Assembly (NCBI GenBank): GCA_965223305.1
Contig: CBDCWT010000079.1
Span: forward strand, 1-64,000
DNA: 64,000 bases
DNA from: CBDCWT01 sp965223305
GTDB taxonomy: Bacteria; Planctomycetota; Planctomycetia; Pirellulales; Pirellulaceae
Direction of reading: 5' to 3'
Shown here piece by piece: positions 18,640-27,636 of the stretch. Both the position numbers and the translations under genes were made by a program. A model generated the notes under the pieces. The model worked only from the letters and a program-made list of their open reading frames with translations. It made no database searches and was not told where the DNA came from. How positions within the stretch are numbered: the first letter of the stretch is position 1; the number at the start of each line of letters is the position of its first letter.

Positions 18640-19743
18640 ATGAGAATTACGTCCATTGAGACCTACCGAGTCCGCATCCCCCTCAAGCCCGAATACCAGA
18701 TGATCACGGCGCTCGGCGTGCATGACGTCTCGGACTACCTCCTCGTCCGAGTCGGCACCGATGAGGGAATCGAAGGGGCAGGCGAAGCGACGGTTTCGGA
18801 GAAGTGGAGTGGTGAAACGGTCTGGGGCGCCCAAGCGCTAATCGACGGTTGCCTTGGTCCCGCGGTGTTAGGCTGCGATCCACGCGACGGTGAGGAGCTG
18901 GACCATCGGCTGGACGCCGTGGCCCGACACAATTGGTTCGCAAAGTCAGCCATCGAAATGGCGTGCTGGGACATTCGCGGGAAAGCCGCCGGAAAACCCG
19001 TTTTCGAGTTGCTGGGAGGGCAGCAACGGCCACTGTCGGTGCGTTGCCGGTTCTCGTTGGGCGCGTTCGAGCCCCCGCGGGCGGCGCGGCGAGCCGCAGA
19101 ACTGGTTGACCAAGGTTTTGACACCATCAAGGTCAAGGTCGGCACCGTTCCCGACCAGGACATCGCGCGGGTGCGCGCCGTGCGCCAGGCGATTGGACCC
19201 GAACCACGGTTGATGATCGATGCAAATTGTGGATGGGACGTCAACACAGCAATCCGCTGCATCAACGAACTAGACGCCTGTGAACTTTGGATCACCGAAC
19301 AGCCGACTCCCGACGGGGACTTTGCAGGCCTGGCACGCGTCCGCCGCGAAACTCGTCCACCCGTGATGGCAGACGATATCTGTTTCGATCTGGCGCACGC
19401 GCGGGAGCTAATCCGCAACCAATGCTGTGACGTGATCAGTGTCTACCCCGGCAAGAACGGCGGGATTCGCAAAGCAAAGCAGATCGCCGAATTAGCGGCC
19501 GAGCACGGCATCGCCTGCTCGATCGGATCCAATCTCGAATACGACATCGCGACAGCTGCCATGGCGCATCTGGTCGTAGGAACTGCAAACCTGCAAGTGG
19601 AAGACTACCCGGGTGACATGCTGGGACCGATTTATCACGAAGCGAGTGTGGTCAAACAGCCAATCGAGATCGCGGGACCCGTCGTCACACTACGGGATCG
19701 TCCCGGTCTGGGTGTGGAAGTTGACTGGGGGGCGTTGGGGTAG
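18640..19743 (+). CDS. Enolase-superfamily (muconate cycloisomerase-like) enzyme
   Basis: 367 residues from ATG 18640; a GTG at 18628 is possible. An N-terminal capping domain (ITSIETYRVRIPL, then VRVGTDEGIEGAGEA) precedes the barrel. Visible catalytic elements are KxK (FDTIKVKVG), the three metal ligands in LMIDANCGW, ITEQP and VMADD, and a lysine in PGKNGG at the position of the general base in the muconate-cycloisomerase subgroup. Members include cycloisomerases, dipeptide epimerases, hydroxyproline dehydratases and some sugar-acid dehydratases. It is convergent with a 2-oxoglutarate semialdehyde dehydrogenase/FAH dehydratase operon, so a dehydratase feeding that route is plausible, but the subgroup does not settle the substrate. 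Confidence 0.85.
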   Translation: MRITSIETYRVRIPLKPEYQMITALGVHDVSDYLLVRVGTDEGIEGAGEATVSEKWSGETVWGAQALIDGCLGPAVLGCDPRDGEELDHRLDAVARHNWFAKSAIEMACWDIRGKAAGKPVFELLGGQQRPLSVRCRFSLGAFEPPRAARRAAELVDQGFDTIKVKVGTVPDQDIARVRAVRQAIGPEPRLMIDANCGWDVNTAIRCINELDACELWITEQPTPDGDFAGLARVRRETRPPVMADDICFDLAHARELIRNQCCDVISVYPGKNGGIRKAKQIAELAAEHGIACSIGSNLEYDIATAAMAHLVVGTANLQVEDYPGDMLGPIYHEASVVKQPIEIAGPVVTLRDRPGLGVEVDWGALG

Positions 19744-20037
19744 CCTACCGTAGCCTCATTTCTTTTCTTCGGTAGCCACGCTTGCCAGGTCTTTGGTCAC
19801 TCTCCCCTCGGGGAGAGTCGGCCCGCAGGGCCGGAGAGGGGGGATGTAGCAGGCACACTCCGTGTGCCGTCCGCCACAAGCAGAGTAAACACGAAAACGA
19901 CACGCGAGCAAACGGCTCGGCAGGAGCCTCGCCCTCCCGAACAATTAACATGGTTGTGGCAGTGGGCCGTCCGCCAAACTCTGGCGAACTCGGCCACGGG
20001 AAAGGCACGGCACACGGAGTGTGCCTACTACCTTGAC
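19744..20037. repeat. Intergenic modules G, C, B, A and C between convergent genes
   Basis: A G module at about 19799-19841 contains two strong hairpins: CTCTCCCC-TC-GGGGAGAG and CGGCCC-GCA-GGGCCG. Reverse-oriented C, B and A modules follow, with another C at about 20008-20032. The stems could act as transcription end points for both flanking genes, but no T-run follows them. Confidence 0.75.
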
Positions 20038-21621
20038 TCAGGCGTCTGCCTGGGTCCACTGACCGTCAATCAGCCGCCACATACTGCCGGTCGGATTCTT
20101 GTCTCTCAAGGCTACCGGTAGGCGGTGGGCACGAACGTTGTCGAAACACTGCAGCATCGCGAAACGGATCAAGGACGCCGGGATACCAACTGCCGTAAAG
20201 CCCGGGTGGCCAGTTGCGGGAAATGGTCCGCCATGATTCATCGCCGGGCTGACGGCAACTCCGGTGGGCATCTTGTCGTTCAACAGCCGACCGACTCGCG
20301 GACGCAGATGAGCTGTGATGCGGTCGTAGGCTGCGTCGTCCTCCCCTGAACTCGCTGAGTAAACACAGCCAGTCAGATTTCCCTCTAGCTGATCGACAAC
20401 ATCGCACGCTTGCGGCAAGTCCTCCGCAATCACGATCAAGGAAGAATTCCCGAATGCCTCGATCTGTAGAGCGTCCGAGTTGCTGAGGAACCGCTCACCG
20501 CTAACTTGCAGCAGCGTGTTGGGATGGCAGAAGCCGTGCCCGCCAGGACGATCGGCACCGGGTTCCGTTACGGGCTCCGCACCCGCCTCGATTAGCTGCT
20601 GCTGGCTCTCCCCTAAATTCTTGTGAACTCCTTCTGAAAGTAAGGTACCCACCGGCGCCGCCTGAAACTGCACGGCCGCCGCTTGTACAAATTCCTCAGC
20701 CGGTCCACTTTGCAACAAGATGACCAGGCCTGGATTGGTGCAGAATTGGCCTGTTCCCATCAGGCAGCTAGTCGTGAACTCTTCGGCGATTTGCCGCGAT
20801 CTTTCTGCCAGAGCGCCGGGCAGAATGACGACCGGATTGATGCTCGACAACTCGAGGTAGATCGGTTTACCTGCTGCGTCGGCGGCGGACTTCAGCGTCA
20901 GCCCAGCCTGACGGCTACCGGTGTAGCCGGTCGCTCCCACGCGGGGATCGGCCACCAAACGGCAGCCGTCTTCATGTCGCAAACGGTAGATAAGCTGTAC
21001 TGTTCCAGGCGGCAGCTCGGTATCCTCTGCGGCGGCCTGCGCCTCCTCGCCGAGAAGTCGTGTCGTTCCCGGGTGTGACGAGTTCGCTTTCGCGATGACG
21101 GGGTTTCCGGCCGCAATCGCTGCCGCAAAGTCACCCCCGGAAATACTCCCGAAAGCGAAAGGAAAGTTGTTGGGGCCAAACACACACACCGGACCTAACG
21201 GGGCATAGATTGAGCGGATCCCGCTTTTGGTGTCGAGCGTCGCCAACGACCAACTGCCGTCCCGCGCCGCTGCAGCCGCTTGGCGAAGTTGGCCGGTGGT
21301 GCGCGGCAGTTCGACGTCCGCCAACCGCGGCGATTTGGGTAGCCCTGTTTCGGCGTGCGCCATCTCCACCAGCTCGTCTGCACGGCTCTCGATCCGCTCG
21401 GCGAAGCGCTCCAAGAAACCCGCCGCACATCCCGCGGGCTGCTCACGCAATGTCGAGGCGGCCTGGGCGGCTGCCTCCAAACACGCCTCGCAGTCTTCCC
21501 AATCGCTTACCGGATATTGTTCGGGGAGCGGTTCCCGCGTCGTCGGGTTCAGAGCCTGAAATGACCCCGACTGGTTCGCATCGCGCCACTGGCCGGCAAT
21601 CAGAACTTTTTGAGGCGACAT
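20038..21621 (-). CDS. 2-oxoglutarate semialdehyde (2,5-dioxovalerate) dehydrogenase
   Basis: 527 residues, an aldehyde dehydrogenase of the KGSADH type, which oxidises 2,5-dioxopentanoate to 2-oxoglutarate with NAD(P)+. The cofactor site has GPNNFPFAFGSISGGDF; the Rossmann GxxxxG equivalent is GYTGSRQAG; the catalytic glutamate is in YLELSS and the catalytic cysteine in GQFCTNPG. ATG 21621 starts MSPQKVLIAGQW, the normal beginning of the family; the frame extends upstream without a better start. It is third in an operon after a dipeptidase and a FAH-family dehydratase, which would supply its substrate. Confidence 0.87.
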   Translation of the reverse strand: MSPQKVLIAGQWRDANQSGSFQALNPTTREPLPEQYPVSDWEDCEACLEAAAQAASTLREQPAGCAAGFLERFAERIESRADELVEMAHAETGLPKSPRLADVELPRTTGQLRQAAAAARDGSWSLATLDTKSGIRSIYAPLGPVCVFGPNNFPFAFGSISGGDFAAAIAAGNPVIAKANSSHPGTTRLLGEEAQAAAEDTELPPGTVQLIYRLRHEDGCRLVADPRVGATGYTGSRQAGLTLKSAADAAGKPIYLELSSINPVVILPGALAERSRQIAEEFTTSCLMGTGQFCTNPGLVILLQSGPAEEFVQAAAVQFQAAPVGTLLSEGVHKNLGESQQQLIEAGAEPVTEPGADRPGGHGFCHPNTLLQVSGERFLSNSDALQIEAFGNSSLIVIAEDLPQACDVVDQLEGNLTGCVYSASSGEDDAAYDRITAHLRPRVGRLLNDKMPTGVAVSPAMNHGGPFPATGHPGFTAVGIPASLIRFAMLQCFDNVRAHRLPVALRDKNPTGSMWRLIDGQWTQADA

Positions 21622-21707
21622 GTTTTTGAGGTTCACTGTTGAGGTGGCAGATGAAGAAAGCTGAGGGCAGGCAATGGAACGTGACTTGTTGCTTGGTTGT
21701 CTCGCCT

Positions 21708-22559
21708 TCACCCTTGCACGACCGGGTTGGCCAGTGTACCGACACCGTCGACGGTGATTTCCACGACGTCACCAGGCTGCAGCGAAAAATCACTCTCGGG
21801 CACAATGCCTGTGCCGGTTAACAGAAAGGCACCGTGCGGAAACGAGTTGTCCCGACCCAGCCAAGCGACCAGATCTTCGAGTTCCCGCGCCAGCTGATCG
21901 ACACTTGTCGAGCCGCGAAAAGCAACTTGACCGTTTCGCTTGATCGACAGAGCGATGCCAATCGAATGACGCGGCGGCATCGATTCGCTGAGAGTCAACC
22001 AGGGGCCGATGCCGCAGCAGTCGTCATACACCTTGGCTTGTGGCAAATAGAGAGGGTTGTCGCCTTCGATGTCTCTCGAACTCATGTCGTTGCCGACGGT
22101 ATACGCCACGATTCGCAGTTTCGAGTTGAGTACCAAGGTCAGTTCAGGTTCCGGGACGTTCCACTTCGAGTCTTGACGAATCCGCAGCGGCTGGCCGTGG
22201 CCGCGAACACGATGTGGTGTCGCCTTCATGAACAGCTCGGGTCGAGCCGATTCGTAAACGCGATCGTAGCAAGAAGCAGCCGCTTCGGACTCTTCCATCC
22301 GCGCTGTCTTGCTCCGTTTGTAAGTGACCCCGGCGGCCCAGACTTCTTGCTGGTCGATTGGCGGCAGCAGGTGAACGCCTTCTAGTGACATCGCAGGCTG
22401 TTTTTCCAGCGACTCGATCGTGTCGCGCGGATTCTCCGTTTCCAACAAGCTGGCAAGCGTCTTGTCGGAACTGGCGATCTCCAGCGGGACGAGCATGTCG
22501 TCTTGCACGATCCCCACCGCGGATTGGCCGGAAGTCGACCGGTACTTTGCGAGTTTCAT
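21708..22559 (-). CDS. Fumarylacetoacetase-fold protein, probable 2-keto-3-deoxypentonate dehydratase
   Basis: 283 residues. The C-terminal FAH catalytic fold is visible with the metal ligands in VPEPELTLVLNS and AYTVGNDMSSRDIEGDNPLY, and the closing strand LQPGDVVEITVDGVGTLANP. Family enzymes act on 2-oxo acids. Those encoded beside KGSADH dehydrate 2-keto-3-deoxy-pentonates to 2,5-dioxopentanoate (as in the Sulfolobus arabinose pathway), which is the best reading here. Gaps of 52 bases to the M19 gene and 86 to the dehydrogenase support one operon. Alternative: hydrolysis of another acylpyruvate. Confidence 0.8.
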   Translation of the reverse strand: MKLAKYRSTSGQSAVGIVQDDMLVPLEIASSDKTLASLLETENPRDTIESLEKQPAMSLEGVHLLPPIDQQEVWAAGVTYKRSKTARMEESEAAASCYDRVYESARPELFMKATPHRVRGHGQPLRIRQDSKWNVPEPELTLVLNSKLRIVAYTVGNDMSSRDIEGDNPLYLPQAKVYDDCCGIGPWLTLSESMPPRHSIGIALSIKRNGQVAFRGSTSVDQLARELEDLVAWLGRDNSFPHGAFLLTGTGIVPESDFSLQPGDVVEITVDGVGTLANPVVQG

Positions 22560-22611
22560 GGCCTGCTAAGTCGTAGCTGACGGTTTACACGTGAACGCGG
22601 GGCCCAGTCAC

Positions 22612-23679
22612 TCAGCTCCAAATCTCGTTGAGGAGCCGAACCCAATTGCCGTGCATGATACCTTCTCGGTCCGCGGGACTGTAGCCGCGGTCGGCGAGGA
22701 TCGCGTCCAGTCGTTCCAAGTCCGCGATCGACTGCAGATCCAGCGGTGTCTGTTCGGTGCCGTAACCCCCATCGAGATCGGAGCCGATGCCGCAGTGCCG
22801 CGCGTTTCCCGCCAGCTGGCAGATGTGGTCGATGTGTTCTACGATTCGTTCGATTCTCAGGTCCGCTTGCTGGGGAGTCGTTTCCTTGCGCACCCAACCG
22901 GGGTGCATCATCCAGGCATCGAAAGCCGCGCCGATGACCGCGCCTCGGTCAATGAGTTGCTTTAGCTGCTCGTCGCTGAACTGCCGTTGGTGCGGCACTA
23001 ATGCCCGGCAATTGTTATGGCTTGCCCAGACCGGACCGTCGTAGATTTCAAGCGCCTCCGAAAAGGCCTCGTCGGTCAGGTGCGTGACATCGAGCACGAT
23101 GCCCAGCTGCCGCATCTTTCGCAACAGATCGGGCCCCAGCGCGGTGAGCCCACCCTCGGCGCCGGTCCCGGGTGAATAACGGCCCGGCCCGTAGTGCGCC
23201 GGTCCCACGGCCCGCAAGCCGTATTCATAAGCGCGTTCCAAGTGCTCGAGCGACACAATCGAATCGGCTCCTTCCAGACTGAGGATGTAACCGATCGGCG
23301 TCCGCTCTGTGGGGTGGTCCTGCCAGAGCGCGACGTGACGATTGAGAGCCGTCTTGTCAGTGATCTGGACCAGTTCGCCGGCTTCCTCCATAGCCCGGTA
23401 CCAAGCCAGCTGCGCCTGAGTGATCGCCCAAGCAATCTCTGGGCTATGCCAGCCAGGCAGCGCACTACCGGGTTCAACATAGCGTGCGATTTGCGTGGCG
23501 ATGCAGACGCCGATGCGGGCTCGCCGCATCTCTTCAAACGTGCAGACGCTCAATCCCCGGTCTACCTTGTCCGTCATTCCGGACTCCCGCGCGCGGACAT
23601 TGTCGAGCGGTTGTGTGAGATCGCGGTTGTATTCGATGGCATTCATCGCCAGGTCGAGGTGAGCGTCAAAGATAAACAT
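22612..23679 (-). CDS. Peptidase M19 (renal/membrane dipeptidase family)
   Basis: 355 residues starting MFIFDAHLDLAMN, where HxD provides zinc ligands. The bridging glutamate is in LSLEGADS, and further histidine ligands are in LDVTHLTD and VWASHNNCRAL; DGGYGTEQTP closes the barrel. No signal peptide, so it is cytoplasmic. Family members hydrolyse dipeptides, including those with D-residues. It is the first gene of the operon with the dehydratase and dehydrogenase. A dipeptidase with a 2-oxoglutarate-forming route could point to hydroxyproline-containing peptides as a substrate, though this is a guess from context. Confidence 0.88.
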   Translation of the reverse strand: MFIFDAHLDLAMNAIEYNRDLTQPLDNVRARESGMTDKVDRGLSVCTFEEMRRARIGVCIATQIARYVEPGSALPGWHSPEIAWAITQAQLAWYRAMEEAGELVQITDKTALNRHVALWQDHPTERTPIGYILSLEGADSIVSLEHLERAYEYGLRAVGPAHYGPGRYSPGTGAEGGLTALGPDLLRKMRQLGIVLDVTHLTDEAFSEALEIYDGPVWASHNNCRALVPHQRQFSDEQLKQLIDRGAVIGAAFDAWMMHPGWVRKETTPQQADLRIERIVEHIDHICQLAGNARHCGIGSDLDGGYGTEQTPLDLQSIADLERLDAILADRGYSPADREGIMHGNWVRLLNEIWS

Positions 23680-23861
23680 ATGGAGTTCCGTTGGTTAGTG
23701 GATTCCTCGGGCGTGCCGGGCGTATCGAGCGGACAGGAGTCGGCGCGGGTCATGCTGACATCTCTTGCTCCACCGTTTTATACTGAACCGTGTGCCGTCA
23801 CTAGCCGGTGCTCACCTCAATGTAAACCTGGAACTCCGATTCACAGCGACCGGCTGCTTCG

Positions 23862-24662
23862 ATGGACGAGAAACACTCACCCTTCGCGGCGCGTGAACAC
23901 AATGGACGAGCGTGGGATCGCATGGCTGAACAGCGTCAGCGGTTCACGCGCCCGGCGCGGGACGCAGACTTCGCAGATCCGCTCAACTTCGTCGACGGCA
24001 ATCGATGGCTGGGCGGAGACATTCGCGGACAACGGCTGTTATGCCTTGCCGCCGGCGGCGGAAAACACTCGGCGCTCTATGCGGCCGCCGGGGCTGCCGT
24101 CACGGTCGTCGACATCAGTCCAGCCATGCTTGAGCTGGACCGGCGCGTGGCAGCCGAACGCAAGCTGGACGTCCGCACCGTCCAGGCATCGATGGACGAC
24201 CTCTCGATGTTTGCTGCCGCCGAGTTCGACATCGTGATTCAACCGGTGAGCAGCTGTTACTTGCCGTCTATTGAGGCCATCTACCAGGCGGTGGCGCGCG
24301 TCATACGAGCCGGTGGGCTATATATCAGCCAACACAAACAACCCACGAGCTTGCAGGCCGACGCCAAGCCTTCGCTACGTGGTTTTGAGTTGGTCGTGCC
24401 CTACTATCGACGTGGTCCACTACCGGAAGTCAGCGGGAGTCCACACCGCGAGGAAGGAACCTTGGAGTACTTGCATCGTTGGGAAGAGCTCGTCGGCGGA
24501 ATGTGCCGGGCAGGCTTTGTCATCGAGGATCTCGTCGAGCCCCTACATGCCCGGGAGCAAGCGGCCACTGATTCGTTTGCCAATCGCAGCCGCTACATCC
24601 CACCCTACGTCCGCATCAAGGCCCGACGGATGGGTCCGCCGGCGGCCGACTTCGTGGTGTGA
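23862..24662 (+). CDS. Class I SAM-dependent methyltransferase
   Basis: 266 residues. The SAM-binding motif I is modified to LLCLAAGGGKHSALYAAAG (about residues 58-76), with the acidic residue of motif II in VTVVDISPAMLELDRRV and motif III in FDIVIQPVSSCYLP. The N-terminus (AWDRMAEQRQRFTRPA) is common in planctomycete and cyanobacterial homologues. Target unknown. It is divergent from the dipeptidase operon, with 182 bases between starts, and stands alone. Confidence 0.85.
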   Translation: MDEKHSPFAAREHNGRAWDRMAEQRQRFTRPARDADFADPLNFVDGNRWLGGDIRGQRLLCLAAGGGKHSALYAAAGAAVTVVDISPAMLELDRRVAAERKLDVRTVQASMDDLSMFAAAEFDIVIQPVSSCYLPSIEAIYQAVARVIRAGGLYISQHKQPTSLQADAKPSLRGFELVVPYYRRGPLPEVSGSPHREEGTLEYLHRWEELVGGMCRAGFVIEDLVEPLHAREQAATDSFANRSRYIPPYVRIKARRMGPPAADFVV

Positions 24663-25188
24663 CGCGGGCTTAGCCGCCACCGAAGTCCCTTCTCCCCGCC
24701 GGGGAGGTCGTGCAGCTTTCACGCTTTATGCAATCCGCCAAACTCTGGCGAGTTCGGCTACGCTCCCAATCAGCCGCTGGGCGTTAGCCGGCGTTAGCCC
24801 ACGGTTTTCACCAGAACCGGATGCTAACGCATTCCGGCTGATTTGTGGGTGATTGTGGGAGTGTCGAAGAATCAGCCGGTAGGCCGGAACAAGCGGCGCC
24901 AAGTGCATCCCGCTGCGTACGATCTCTCCGCTGCGCTGTTCCGGCAGGGGCTGGCTAGGCGTCGCGCTAAAACCGCTCTGGGGCCAGCCGGAACGGCGCG
25001 GCGGCTACGTCCTGCGAGAAATCAATATCTCTCCAGCCGCTTGTTTCGGCCTACTTGCCTGGCGGTGGGACTTTGCAGCATCAGCCGCTGGGCGTTAGCC
25101 CACGGTTTTCACCAGAACCGGATGCTAACGCATTCCGGCTGATTTGTGGGTGACTGTGGGAGTGTCGAAGAATCAGTATGAAAACTGA
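24663..25188. repeat. Intergenic block: A, D (duplicated core), E, F, D, E
   Basis: No gene. Two direct copies of a roughly 100-bp D-E unit (at about 24770-24873 and 25082-25177) end in the same GTGGGAGTGTCGAAGAATCA. Between them lies a complete palindromic F element (24879-25054) whose ends are GTAGGCCGGAACAAGCGGCG and its near complement. The first D core carries a tandem 10-bp duplication described separately. Confidence 0.82.
24780..24799. repeat. Tandem duplication of the IS4 target sequence (possible excision scar)
   Basis: GGCGTTAGCC at 24780-24789 is followed immediately by an identical copy at 24790-24799. It is the complement of the 10-bp target duplication that flanks the IS4-type element at 12741-14251, and all other D modules in the window have it once. 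Confidence 0.75.
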
Positions 25189-25440
25189 CTAACGGCGTGC
25201 GCAAGATTTCGTTGAAATCACCTGCGCCGCACGTACCCTCAGGCTCGACAACCACTTGCATGCGAAAAACGTGAGCAACGTCACCGAGACCAGTAAGAAC
25301 AAAGCGGGCACGATGTGAATCGGCTCAGTTAGGAAATGGGCCGGGCTACCGTTGCCTCCGTCAACACCGTGCCCAGGATGGGCGAACGCGATCGACGACG
25401 TAACCAGTGGCAGCAGCGTGGCAGCGATGCGTGATGTCAT
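25189..25440 (-). CDS. Small membrane protein with HPGHG motif
   Basis: 83 residues: a signal peptide (to AFA, about residue 20), then HPGHGVDGGNG and HFLTEPIHIVPAL, a single membrane helix (about residues 44-64) and a basic tail. The histidine-rich HPGHG...H...TEP pattern recalls small planctomycete and proteobacterial membrane proteins of unknown function, and could bind metal. It lies 107 bases downstream of another membrane protein on the same strand. Confidence 0.65.
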   Translation of the reverse strand: MTSRIAATLLPLVTSSIAFAHPGHGVDGGNGSPAHFLTEPIHIVPALFLLVSVTLLTFFACKWLSSLRVRAAQVISTKSCARR

Positions 25441-25547
25441 TCCAGCCTTCCGGTTCGGACACTTTCAGCTCAGCAGCACAAAGGTGCCGCATTATAGGCA
25501 AACCCAAGAAGCGACCACAATGGGTGAAGCGAAGGTGTCCCAGCGAC

Positions 25548-26339
25548 TCAGCTGTCGACCGCGTCTGTTTTCAGCAGCCGGTAGCCACCGATCCGGAGAA
25601 TCGCCGCGGCGCCAGCTAGAGTCACTCCATGCAGGAGACTCAGCGCCACAAGCTGCGACGCCCGCTCGGCATGGGGCGGCGCGAAGTTGGACCAAGACAG
25701 GATGTATCCTCCAACGGCGGAGAGGCCTGCGACCACTGCCGCAATGACCCACGGCCGTGTGAGCAGAAAAGGCGCCACCAGCACACTACACGAAAGGACC
25801 GCGACAATGCAGAAGGCGAACGCCGTGCCGACGACCGTTCCAGGGAGCTCAGCCTGCCGCGTCGCGCCGAGCAAACAAGCCACCACAGTTGTTGTGGAAA
25901 GTATGCCCCAAATCGAGAACTGGCGAGCGGCTTGTTGTGAACTCCGTGAGAGGTGACGGACTTCGGCGATCAGCTCCAGCTTGAGCAGCCGCGCGACAGC
26001 TAGCAAGCACGACGTCACCGAACCTAGGAACAAAAGTGCCGTGAACCAACGACGTTGCTCGCTTTCACTGTTCGTGCAGACCGCAGCAGTTGAGGCGAGC
26101 AAGTAGAGTACGCCCAGGGCACAGCCAACTCGCAGCGCGATGTTCGTTCGCCCCCAGACAATCCAGGCCGCTACGAGGGCGACTTGAGTCAGCACCAGAG
26201 CCAGGCCGAAGACGCCTGGCTGTCGCGGCCACCCTCCAGCGTTTCGGTCGACTGCCGCCTGAATGGCAAGGTCCGCTATCAGCAAAGCGACTACCAACAG
26301 CGCCGGGATGAGACGGTGGCCGCGCACGGACGTTTCCAT
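25548..26339 (-). CDS. Polytopic integral membrane protein, unknown function
   Basis: 263 residues from ATG 26339; the frame extends further upstream but would run into the aroE promoter region. About seven to eight hydrophobic helices (for example LIPALLVVALLIADLAI, VALVAAWIVWG, LGVLYLLASTAAV, VVGTAFAFCIVAVLSCSVLV) alternate with short polar loops. No family was recognised and no enzymatic motif seen. It is divergent from aroE and followed by the HPGHG protein. Confidence 0.65.
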   Translation of the reverse strand: METSVRGHRLIPALLVVALLIADLAIQAAVDRNAGGWPRQPGVFGLALVLTQVALVAAWIVWGRTNIALRVGCALGVLYLLASTAAVCTNSESEQRRWFTALLFLGSVTSCLLAVARLLKLELIAEVRHLSRSSQQAARQFSIWGILSTTTVVACLLGATRQAELPGTVVGTAFAFCIVAVLSCSVLVAPFLLTRPWVIAAVVAGLSAVGGYILSWSNFAPPHAERASQLVALSLLHGVTLAGAAAILRIGGYRLLKTDAVDS

Positions 26340-26501
26340 TGCACGGTTCCGTCCATTCAGCACGGCTGTCCCCTTGCCACTGGCGGGTGTGTCAGACGCG
26401 GAAACCGCGGCGTTGCAATCGTTCACTAGGTTTCTCAGAATATAGCCGTACCGGCTACCCGCTGTACAATTCCCTTCAAACCATAGCTCCGGAGTCAATT
26501 T

Positions 26502-27350
26502 GTGTCCAACGATTCCTTGCAGCCTATTGTCAGCTGTATGGGGCAACCCGTTGCAGGAAATCCTACTCAATTCATGATGGAGCGAGCCTTCAAACAGGCG
26601 GGACTCGATTGGCGCTATCTGACACTAGAAGTTGCACCAGAAGGGCTGGCCGATGCGGTCCGCGGCATGCGCGCCATGGGGTTCCAAGGGGGTAACTTCA
26701 CGATTCCTCACAAAGTTGCCGTGATCGAGCATCTCGACAGGCTGACACAGGCCGCCGAGTTGATGGGAGCGGTGAATTGCGTTTACCGCGAGGAAAACCA
26801 GCTGGTCGGCGAAAACACCGACGGTAAGGGATTCGTCCAGTCGCTCAAGCAACTGATCGATCCAACTGGCAAAGTCGCCGTGATCCTCGGCGCGGGTGGC
26901 GCAGCGCGAGCGATTGCCGTCGAGGTGGGCTTGGCGGGAACCGCGGAAATTACGATTGTCAATCGCACCGCAGAACGCGGCCAAGAACTCGTCAATCTGC
27001 TGACAGACAAGGCTTCTATTTCCGCTCAGTTTGTTCCCTGGGAAGGTGACTATCAAATCGATGAGGGTGTTGACATCGTCATTAACGCGACCTCTATCGG
27101 TTTAGGCGACGCGCAGGCCCGCGTGCCGCTCGACTACGAGACCTTGCGAGCCGACATGGTCGTCGCCGACGTCGTGTTCAACCCGCCGCAAACCATCCTC
27201 TTGCAAGAAGCTGCTCGCCGTGGTTGCAAACCGCTGGACGGATTAGGGATGCTCGTCAATCAAGGCGTGGTTGGTTTTCAGATTTGGACAGGTGTCGACC
27301 CGGACTCGACGGTCATGCGCGAAGCGCTGGAAGAATATTTGGAAGTTTAG
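26502..27350 (+). CDS. aroE: Shikimate dehydrogenase
   Basis: 282 residues from GTG 26502, with GGAG 8 bases upstream. It reduces 3-dehydroshikimate to shikimate with NADPH in aromatic amino-acid synthesis. The substrate domain has the catalytic lysine (NFTIPHK, Lys about 71) and aspartate (ENTDGKGF, Asp about 107); the cofactor domain has VILGAGGAARAI and the NADPH-selective NRTAERG, ending with the QGVVGFQIWTG helix. Stands alone here; aroB of the same pathway begins at 63046. Confidence 0.95.
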   Translation: MSNDSLQPIVSCMGQPVAGNPTQFMMERAFKQAGLDWRYLTLEVAPEGLADAVRGMRAMGFQGGNFTIPHKVAVIEHLDRLTQAAELMGAVNCVYREENQLVGENTDGKGFVQSLKQLIDPTGKVAVILGAGGAARAIAVEVGLAGTAEITIVNRTAERGQELVNLLTDKASISAQFVPWEGDYQIDEGVDIVINATSIGLGDAQARVPLDYETLRADMVVADVVFNPPQTILLQEAARRGCKPLDGLGMLVNQGVVGFQIWTGVDPDSTVMREALEEYLEV

Positions 27351-27636
27351 GTTTAGGCCGGGAGGGCGAGGCTCCTGCCGAGCCGTTTCTTAACGTCCCG
27401 CGCGGCTCGGCGTTAGTCTCTCTCAACGCCGTAAAGGTTTTCTTGTAGCCGAACTCGCCAGAGTTTGGTGGACTGCCCACTGTCACAACCATGTTAGTCG
27501 TTCGGGAGGGCGAGGCTCCTGCCGAGCCGTTTGCTCGCGTGTCGTTTTCGTGTTTAACGCTTTTGGCGGACGGCACACGGAGTGTGCCTGCTACATTAGT
27601 CGGCCTACGTTTTCGGGAGAGAAAAGCCAGCTCGAA
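27351..27636. repeat. Intergenic repeat block B, A, B, C
   Basis: After aroE: a B module (about 27360-27387), A (about 27448-27478), B (about 27504-27530) and C (about 27567-27595), then TCGGCCTACGTTTTCGGGAG, which also follows module C at about 180-200. The A-B-C part matches the first 200 bases of the window with the same linkers. Confidence 0.8.
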
